From Periconia sp. R9002 (taxonomy: Eukaryota > Ascomycota > Dothideomycetes > Pleosporales > Periconiaceae): a stretch of 17,118 bases of DNA. This document shows, in pieces, positions 9,680 to 17,118 of the stretch (its first letter is position 1; every line of letters starts with the position of its first letter). The translations under genes and the position numbers were made by a program. The notes below the pieces were generated by a model. It was not told where the DNA came from. It saw only the letters and a list, made by a program, of their open reading frames with translations, and made no database searches. The stretch lies in assembly GCA_023627715.1 (NCBI GenBank), contig JAMAHW010000230.1:1-17118 (forward strand), read 5' to 3'.

Positions 9680-12242
9680 ATGCTGTCTTCAAACCCTTCT
9701 GCAGCAGACCGCGTCTTCCCGGTTAGTAGCATTGTATCCGTGGAGTCAACGCCAACTCCAAAGCTTACTCAGCAAGGTCAGGACGGTTATTTTCAGCAGT
9801 ACTCCAATGGCGGTGACGCGCGCTTACCCAGCGAGCACCGTCGGCCGTCGCAGGGCTCAACTTCATCGCAGATGACGCAGGCATCTCCACAAGCATTAAC
9901 CTACCCTCCTACTATAGATTCTTCTCCTAAGAGCGAAACGTCGAACATTGAAGCGAGAAGAGACCCGATAACACCACAAAGCGATTCGAAAAGGATACCG
10001 CCCCGCTACCCAACCCAAGTCTTCCAGGATATGGGCTCAACCAAATCGAAACGGCCTGGAAACAGCAGCCATTCTTTGTCTTTGAAAGAGGAGGATCATG
10101 CTACATCCGGTGCTGGCTCTTCACCTAGAAGTGCAGCCAGCGTTGTGGCTAATGCCGAGCCGCTAGTAACAGCTCAATTCAAACCCGTGGTGATTGAGGA
10201 CGGTTATGCGGTAAATATGGGTCCGAACAGTTATACATTATGACGTTGCGAGGAGGAGCCGATACATATTCCCGGAGCTGTCCAAGGATTTAGTCTTTTG
10301 GTCGCAGTCGAGAGCACTGGGCAAACCGGCGCCCTACGCGTTTGTGTCGTTAGCGAGAACTCCGGAAGAATCATAGAGAGAACTCCAGAGGAACTCTTTG
10401 CTCTGGATAACTTCACAAATATCTTTCCTGACTAGGCAGACGAGTTGGTAGCCCACATCAATCTCACCAAAAGCGAAGGGATAAACACAGCGGCAACTGG
10501 GTCAGAGGTCTTCGCTCTCAAACTGAAGGTCCCGCAAGGGCTCTTAAGGAAACTGTGGTGTGCAGTGCACCAAAATTATGCTAAGTCAGACCTCACCATC
10601 TGCGAATTTGAACTAGAAGATAACCAGCTATATCCCTTGGTAGCTCCAGCGCATCTTAGGCCCGCGGTTCCGGAAGATATGCTTGGCAGTAATCTGACGC
10701 CCGGAGAGTTTCTAGAGAGCACAGAGAATAAGAGCCAGCCTTTCAGACTTCTTCAGAGTGCAAAAAAAGCGGAGTGGCGGAGCAGCCACTATGGACATAT
10801 TGAACGTTATGTCACAACCGCAACAGCAGCTTGCGGCAACCCCAAACCTGCAGATATTTTTGAAGGTGTAGTCGGCATTATAAAAGTGTTGACGAGCTTT
10901 CATCGTGTCATAGCCTACCAGTTTGACCTATATTTTCATGGACGCGTGGTAACTGAGCTTGCCGACCCTAAAGTAACGAATGACTTTTACAAGGGACTCA
11001 ACTTCCCCGCATCAGATATTCCCAGCCAGGCTAGAGAATTGTATAAGATCAACAAAGTACATGTACTCTATGACTGTGAACTTGACACTGCTCGACTTGT
11101 CTGCCGGACTGGCGAGGATCTGAGAGACCCCCTTGATCTTACGCATTCCTATCTCCATGCCAAGTTACCTATCCACTTGAAATATCTCAGAAATATGGCC
11201 GTGCGGTCATCCATGTCAATATTTATCAATGTATTCAACGAACTCTGGGGACTGATAGTCTGCCATTCGTATGGTTCACATGGAATGCGAGTCTCATTTC
11301 TGATCCGCAAGATGTGCCAGTTGGTTGACGATCTAGCGTCAAGGAACATCGAGAGGCTCTCGTATGTATCCCACCTGCAAGCTGAGAAGCTCATCAATAC
11401 AGCACCTACTGGGCGAAATCCGAACGGACATAATCGTCTCGTCAGAAGACCTCTTGAAGTTCTTCAATACCGATTTCGCACTTCTTTCAATTGGAAACAC
11501 TCAAAGAGTTTTGGTGAGCTTGAACAGGCGCAAGAGGCGTTAGCTATGCTGAAGTATCTCAGACTACGTAAGATGACGTCCATAATGAGCTCCGTCGATA
11601 TTACACAAGATTATCTGGAGACTGCAGCAGTTCTTTGTTTGGTATACGGAAAATTCATCAAAGGTTGGAAACAGACGCAGGCCACCCTACAGACCAGTCA
11701 GTTGGCTAAGCTGCTGTTATCGAATGCGGCACACGAGGTCCGCACCCCCCTAAATGCCGTCATTAACTACCTAGAGATTGCTTTTGAGAGCACACTCGAC
11801 CAACATACCCGAGACAACTTGATCAAGGCGCATTGCGCATTGAAGTCATTAATCTACGTAGTCAACGACTTGCTTGATCTCACAAAGACTGAAGAAGGTG
11901 GTCCGCTAATCAAACAAGAGACTTTCGACTTAAAGGTAACACTCAAAGAAGCTACGGATATGTTCTGGGCACACGCAAAGCGATCCCTTCAAGAAATGGC
12001 AAGGAAAGGACACTAGTTGCTCCTAGTCTGCTCCGTAAAGGCTCGGGTAGTAGCAGTCAAATAACCAGGAAGAAGAGTGCGGGAAGCCCCCGAAGCGTCA
12101 AAAGCAGCTCCAGCGGGAGAAGCCAAAGAAGCAACACTGATGGATTGGGAACGCAATTCTAGGCGCCGCATTCCTTTGAGAGATGGCGACGATTTGTACA
12201 CAGCAGCACCTATGTTAACGAGGCCACCTAATGACACGTAAT
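9680..12242 (+). pseudogene. Fungal phytochrome (hybrid histidine kinase) relic
   Basis: Fungal phytochromes are bilin-binding red/far-red photoreceptor kinases (PAS-GAF-PHY-HisKA-HATPase-REC). The start at 9680 gives a Ser/Pro-rich N-terminus containing RVFPVSS. The chromophore Cys context RCEEEPIHIPG is present (Cys codon 10247-10249), but an in-frame TGA (10241-10243) sits two codons before the Cys. A TAG follows at 10433-10435 inside the PAS domain. From 10445 to 12016 the frame is open through the GAF domain (DPKVTNDFYKGLNFPASDIP, LRNMAVRSSMS, ELWGLIVCHSYG) to a HisKA H-box AAHEVRTPLNA (His codon 11732-11734). Two conserved blocks (about 10769-10867 and 11431-11512) are read in the wrong frame between paired indels. 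At about 11610 the sequence jumps from the start of the PHY region (DITQD) to its end (ETAAVLCLVYGKF), removing the tongue. After DLLDLTKTEEGG the protein ends at a TAG (12014-12016); HATPase_c and REC are absent. A Ser/Arg-rich frame (about 12015-12167) may be the old linker. It cannot give a full-length photoreceptor. Confidence 0.85.
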
Positions 12243-12974
12243 AGCTTGAAATACCGTCTGACAGTTTATTGTCATGACGCATGAGCATACGAAAATACGA
12301 GGGACGCTGGCTGCACAGCTAGACTCCCACCGTCACACAACAAGCGAAAAGGCGTGAAACGAACGGCCAGGGAAAGATACACAATTTCACTCTTTTTTAG
12401 TGCGACGTTCTTGGCATGCGGCTAAGATCTTCCGTGCCTTCGACTGTTAAGTGAAGGACAACTCTACTCTCGTGGGCGTGATATTGCTGAAAGCAGAGGG
12501 CGCAGCTGGCGTTCTGTAGCTTTAGCTATCAGCTCAGAGACTGACATCAAAGCACAAGCCCAGGACGCCTGCAGTCATGTGGTTTACCACCGACTAATCA
12601 GTTCGCTTTTACATGTATCCTAGCCTCACTCTACCTGCAGGCATTCAAAATATGAACTATCCTGTTGCTTACAATTTGATATTAGACGTGGGCATACAAT
12701 CTATTTAGATTTACACGTAATTACGGACAAATACACCATCAGCCCGTGCTTGCTGTCGCACAAATTCATGCAACATCGCAACCCGGGTGGATATCTCAGT
12801 GCTAGCGCAAAGCGATTTAACCTACAACTTTAAACCTTACACACCGTACTACTAAATATACAACATCCTGAACTCCATGTAAACAAATGCATATGACCCA
12901 ACAATCGCGCCACACGGTTTTGTTACGCCAATAAGTACATCAACGCTATCCTAGACATAAAAAGGCTTTGTCCA
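12243..12974. other. Intergenic region between convergent sensor genes
   Basis: No gene-like frame, RNA gene or repeat was seen. This stretch lies between the 3' ends of the plus-strand phytochrome relic and the minus-strand MHYT kinase, so it should hold the kinase terminator and 3' UTR. I see no canonical AATAAA placed convincingly just after the kinase stop. Confidence 0.5.
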
Positions 12975-15900
12975 TCACCCAGTCCTCAAGAAAGCAGCCA
13001 AAGTCTGTTCTAGCTTTCTGAGCGACAATGGTTTCGCAAGAAAGTCGTCGGCACCAGCGTTTTTAAAGAGTGCTCTCGATTCTGTACTCACCACCGCCGT
13101 CAGTGCAATAATGGGATGCCTTCGGGATAATTTTCCACTGTTTTCTAGAACACGGATTTCTTGCGTTGCTGACACGCCGTCTTTGGTCGGCATTGAATGA
13201 TCCATGAGTATAATACTGATCATTTCGTCATACTTCATGGTCTGTTCGACTGCTTGCTCACCGTCGTTAGCTAGTATGACAGAGTATCCCAAAGAGGAGA
13301 GCATTTTAATGCCTAGCTTTCGGTTGATCTGAGGAGCTTGTATTAGCAAAAATATCAGGTCTTGGAGCCAGGTCTATAGCTGTACGAGAATAGATAGTAA
13401 CAACCGTATTATCAAGAGGATTATCGTGCGGAAGACGGGAGGAAAAAAAAAAGAAGAGTCCAGCGAGCCACACTCACCGCATTATCTTCAACCAGTAAAA
13501 TGTTGACGGTGTCAGATGTTATACGTCCCTCTGGAGAATACTGTCTCTCCCAGTCATTCCTTACTCCTGTCGTCAAGCCGTCCTCTACCACTGGAGAGGC
13601 TTTCATGGCAGCAGCGGCATGAGAAGCTATGACAATACGGTTGTAGAACGTATGCCATATTAGCGGCTTCGAAAGTGGAACAAAATTTGGCGCTGAGAGT
13701 ACACCAGGAAGGCACTGCAGCGTTTCTTGGTGCTCGAAAGGCACTAGCGTTGTAAAGTGCGCTTGGCTCAGTAGGTGACGCAAACAATCGCTGTTCTCTA
13801 ACAAATACCGAAACTTGACCCATACGTATTTAATTTGATAACTTGCCAATTCAGAAAAGTGGTGAACAACTACAATGTCGTAGCCGAAAAGCTGCCACGC
13901 TGTTTTTAGACCTTCTATTAAGCGTGGAGGTGGAGCCAATAGCGCGACGGTATGGGATTCAATGATTTGCCGTGTTAGTGTGGGTGGCGACATGTGTACC
14001 GGTATCGTAATCGTAACGGTGGTTCCTGTTTCACTGGGCCCAAATCCATCATCCACATGCCGGCTCTGCACGCTAATATCACCTTGCATCTTGTGCAGAA
14101 GCTGCTTTACGATGCTGAGACCAAGGCCAGTTCCTCTCTGGGTCCCTTGAGTCTTTGCCTGCGAAAACGGTTCGAAGAGCTGGGGAACGAATGACAATGG
14201 AATGCCTGTGCCGGAGTCCCTTACTTTCGCAATCAAATCACCGTCGTTCATCTCCAGAGTCAGCATGACAAAGCCACTGCTGGTGAACTTGAGAGAATTC
14301 GAAAGCAAATTCATCAAAACTCTGTGAATATAGGTCTCGTCGAGTAGAAGAAATTCCGGAACACTTGGTGCCACTACAGCCAGAACTTCGACATCATTCT
14401 GTTCGCCTTGGTAAGGTAGAAGGATTAGGATAGATTCGATCACCGAGCGCACATCTAAACGGGTTAAATGGCATGATGCATCCCTATCGCTCTCTAACTT
14501 TGACCAATCTAAGACATTGTTTGTGACTGCCTGGAATTAGAGAAGAAGCTAGGGCTAGTAGGTCGGCTTACTTAGAGATAAGGTCTTCGTTGCACTTTGA
14601 ATCGACGACAAGAGCTGACGCGCATCGTCGCTTAAATCGGTATTGGATAGGAGATCGCTATAGCCTTGCAGATGATGGAGAGGAGTCCGAATCTCATGTG
14701 AAGCCGACGCAATGAAATTACTTCTCGCAGCCGCAGCCGCCTCAGCGTTCTCTTTCTGTGCGAGCGCCCGCCACAGTTCTCGACGTGTCCAAACGATCTC
14801 TGCGAGTTTGTTACGTGACACTGTTGCATTGTGCGCCAGCAGACCATTGGCTAACGTGCAAGTCAGGATTGCGATCGTGCAAATTGCAATCGGAAGCGGT
14901 AAAGGATATCCCCTGGTTTGAGCCGGCGGAAGTTGAGACAAGAAAGTGGTTGCTCGTAATCCTAGTCGGCGTCAGTGTGTAAGCGGCAGCCGCTTGCAAT
15001 TGAGTATGCGTCTGTATCACGTAATGAATCTCACCTGTAAAGTGCATGGAGGCTATTCCCGAAGCTGCAATTGCAGAGAATAACACTTGTTGACTGAGAT
15101 GCGGTTCGATGTTGACCATGTAGATGTATCCCGCAGTGCATACTACCCAAGAGATGGTAGCCGAAATAACCACAAATACTGGATTGAAAGTCGGGTAGCC
15201 TGCCGGGATGGTCATCGCAAGTACGCCTCCATAATGCATGCACGTCAGTGAGAGTGACCAGACGAGCCCCATCAGTACAGCTTTCAAGCTCATGCCGTCC
15301 AGTATGCCTTTGTAAGTCGCAACAAATGCGTTCTTTGTCGACACAGTCTCGTGCTCTGCCATGCTCTTAAGATTGAGCCAAGATGATCCAATTCTCAAGC
15401 CCCCTTGCGTTCCGGGATCCCGAGGTTCGCTTGGTAGCATATGCACCGAGCGTAACGGGTCTGGAACATGACGATATTCATCCTGCAACCTGAGAGGAGA
15501 GACTGACATATCCCAAGCATCGACTGTACGTAAGACGTGAGACTGTGGAAGCGGAAGGGTTTGGCCAGATTCAACGTCCGCTTCTTGGTCAATCCCGTTC
15601 CCGCTTACACGACTGCCTACTGAGTCCCTCCCTAGAAGAGGCGCAGAAGAATCTTCCTCTTGCAATTCTAGACCATCCGTCCCAAGCGGACGCCATTGGC
15701 GGTTAGGAGCAGTGTGCCGCTCATTGCTGTTGTAGCGCTCCCATAGCAATTCCGCTCCAAGGGCGGCAAAGGTGAATGTTACAGCGAGAACAGCGCTGAA
15801 CAACGTTAAGCCTACATTCAACCCAATAGGCAAGTCCAGCTTGCATGACAGCATGCCCACAAAATGCAGGCTCCATGAGGCACAGAAGCCAAACGTCAGG

Positions 15901-16179
15901 CTGATAATGGCGATCCATGTAAGTACGGCGAAGAAACCCGACGACAGCCGCGCCTGGATCATGCTACACCCTGATCAGCCCCAAGCTTAGATATTACACT
16001 CATCGCGTAGGCGCCGATCTGACACTATCGCACATACTTGGGTTTGGACATGTTGCCAGGGCAGAAACTTACAGCTGTGTCGACGTAAAGGTGCCGAGGA
16101 ACGAGACAAAGAAGGCAGCGGCAATGAGCCACCAATCCCATTTCTTCTCGAGCTGTCGATTCCCGCCTAGAGCGTCCAT
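12975..16179 (-). CDS. MHYT-domain hybrid histidine kinase, five exons
   Basis: Membrane sensor kinase that would autophosphorylate on His and pass phosphate to its own receiver, then to the fungal HPt/response-regulator phosphorelay. Exons are 16179-16073, 15963-15035, 14961-14572, 14526-13478 and 13328-12975, predicting 942 aa. Introns of 109, 73, 45 and 149 nt all have GTRAG donors and AG acceptors, and every junction restores conserved sequence. The start follows an in-frame TGA and a pyrimidine-rich leader. The MHYT sensor occupies about residues 15-390, with seven likely membrane helices and motifs LHFVGM (68-73), MHYGG (278-282) and MHFTG (342-346). A hydrophilic loop of about 150 residues (112-262) splits it. 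MHYT motifs are proposed to bind copper and sense a diatomic gas or redox state; the ligand here is unknown. HisKA: ASHEIRTP, His434. HATPase_c: N box LLSNSLKFT (Asn552), G1 DSGTGI (579-584), G2 GTGLGL (607-612). REC: acidic pair E822/D823, phosphoacceptor Asp868 in LMDHSMP, Thr902, Lys924. All catalytic residues are present, so the gene looks functional. It is convergent with the phytochrome relic. Confidence 0.92.
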
Positions 16180-16357
16180 TTCGGCGCGTCAACGGTAGAG
16201 TGGAAGGAGACGTAGACGTGTACCATGCATAAAATGGCTTTATCTCGAGCCTTGGTACCGCACAACCGTGGACGTCCGTTGCGGTACTCTGGCAATGAAC
16301 GATCGGGTCAAGAGTGATGTGCACTGTTTAGCAGGACATAGACTCTCTAGTGAAAAG

Positions 16358-16363
16358 TATATA
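16358..16363 (-). promoter_or_regulatory. Possible TATA element of the MHYT kinase
   Basis: TATATA lies about 180 bases upstream of the kinase ATG, followed downstream by a pyrimidine-rich leader (about 16222-16185). Spacing is plausible for a fungal promoter, but the region is locally AT-rich, so chance is possible. Confidence 0.3.
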
Positions 16364-16541
16364 TCGATAATCGACAATAAAGAGCTACCGGTGCGGCCGG
16401 GTGTTGGCCCAGATGCGTGAAAGGTTTGGCGTTGCAAGTGAGATCTCGGCGCATCGTAGCAATTGAGATCTGCGGCAAACTTGCCCTTTACAGCGGACGG
16501 GTCCAATGTGCCAAGGACCACTCGGGAATCGAGGCGTCCAT

Positions 16542-16682
16542 CACGTGACTACAAGCTGGAACACGAAACACTAGAATGGAATAAGTGTAAGCAGTAAGCC
16601 ATATTATATTATTACGTATGATAAATTGAGGCTGGCAGAGATGTAGAAGAGGATGGATTAGTCAGAGGTACGGCACGTGACT
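16542..16682. promoter_or_regulatory. Pair of CACGTGACT motifs upstream of the MHYT kinase
   Basis: The nonamer CACGTGACT occurs twice in the same orientation, at 16542-16550 and 16674-16682. These are about 360 and 495 bases upstream of the kinase ATG. The CACGTG core is the binding site of fungal bHLH factors (E-box). Neighbouring sequence is not repeated, so this is not a simple duplication. Function is not shown. Confidence 0.25.
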
Positions 16683-17118
16683 GTGGGGACCCCGGGCTTA
16701 CACAACTACGTACTGTAGAGTAGAATTATAATGTATGAGTACCCACGCTGAACACCAGGCCAACGCTGAGGTTTGAAATAACAGTGATTTGCTCAGTAAT
16801 TTGACCTCGACAACTATTATTGATTCTTCTGATATTTTCAGTGGGTAAACTTTGTGGTATATACAAACGTATACTCTCTTGTGGGCAGATTTTGACGTGA
16901 CGAGCTCTCAGGTGCAGCAGCTTCCTCTCGGAGCCGTCGTTTTTTGCCCGTGCAGCAGCTTTTATTGCGTCTTCCGCGCGTTTTTTGTTTTTTTTGTTTT
17001 TTTTTCTTTTTTGCCTCCTGATTGACGGCACGGCGGGCTGATTTGGCTCACTTCTTACTCACTCCGATATAGCGAAATGAGGGTCTCGATTCGCTGTTCT
17101 CACCGTAGAATTTGAGAA

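Larger units (their letters stand above)
16180..17118. other. Upstream region of the MHYT kinase and window edge
   Basis: The first few hundred bases should hold the kinase promoter. Read on the minus strand there is a TATATA at 16363-16358 and a CT-rich leader just before the ATG. From 16726 to 17031 a minus-strand frame without an ATG encodes a Lys-rich N-terminus, produced by an A/T-homopolymer tract (16980-17013). All three minus frames are open across that tract, so I do not call a gene. A GTGAGT at about 17062-17057 (minus strand) could be a donor of a gene continuing past the window, unproven. Confidence 0.4.

Noticed and set aside
10231..10445. An intron that would remove the two phytochrome stop codons
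   Set aside because: The TGA at 10241 is only one codon away from the Arg-Cys of the chromophore motif. The sequence between the two stops encodes conserved PAS residues in frame, so any such intron would delete the conserved core.
12013..12288. Minus-strand open frame of 91 codons after the phytochrome stop
   Set aside because: It is the reverse complement of the Ser-rich remnant and has no motif. The open frame follows from the low-complexity composition.
12975..14526. The idea that the minus-strand ATPase and receiver domains are the missing half of the phytochrome, displaced by an inversion
   Set aside because: The exons join in frame, with conserved junction residues, to the MHYT and HisKA exons upstream. 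That makes one continuous hybrid kinase with its own domains.
16726..17031. Lys-rich minus-strand frame of 101 codons at the right edge
   Set aside because: It has no ATG start. Its Lys-rich part is made by an A-rich homopolymer tract that is open in all three frames, and no domain follows.

Overview
The window looks like a piece of nuclear genome from a filamentous ascomycete (Pezizomycotina). The reasons are short GT-AG introns (45-149 nt, several with CTAAT or CTGAC branch points), a fungal-type phytochrome, a fungal MHYT-domain hybrid histidine kinase, and a decayed Tad-like LINE retrotransposon. I cannot name the species. Gene density is low, and roughly the left 9 kb is mostly decayed or non-coding sequence.

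Left part (1-5896): the one gene I can support is a small two-exon minus-strand gene (1368-761). Its first exon encodes a bZIP basic region matching the classical signature, but no conventional leucine zipper follows. Between about 3.4 and 5.3 kb there are several minus-strand pieces with coding-like composition or splice-like borders. They do not assemble into a recognisable protein.

Middle (5897-9060): a dead plus-strand non-LTR retrotransposon. A gag-like ORF1 with zinc-knuckle remnants is followed by an endonuclease/reverse-transcriptase ORF2. It carries stops, frameshifts, a lost catalytic Asp in the RT core and a missing RNase H end. Several changes at conserved positions are C-to-T or G-to-A, as expected from repeat-induced point mutation (RIP), though no index was computed.

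Right part (9680-16179): two two-component sensor genes lie tail to tail. The plus-strand gene is a fungal phytochrome relic. The bilin-binding Cys context and much of the GAF and HisKA regions are readable. It also has two in-frame stops, paired frame-restoring indels, an internal deletion covering the PHY tongue, and no ATPase or receiver domain. The minus-strand gene appears intact: five exons encode a 942-residue MHYT membrane sensor, HisKA, HATPase_c and REC hybrid kinase with all key phosphotransfer residues present. About 0.7 kb of non-coding DNA separates them.

The genes therefore suggest one working membrane-bound hybrid kinase that would feed the HPt/response-regulator phosphorelay, next to a red-light sensor that has been lost. 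No wholly new system is evident. The points most worth a second look are the decayed phytochrome beside the intact MHYT kinase and the zipper-less bZIP-like gene.
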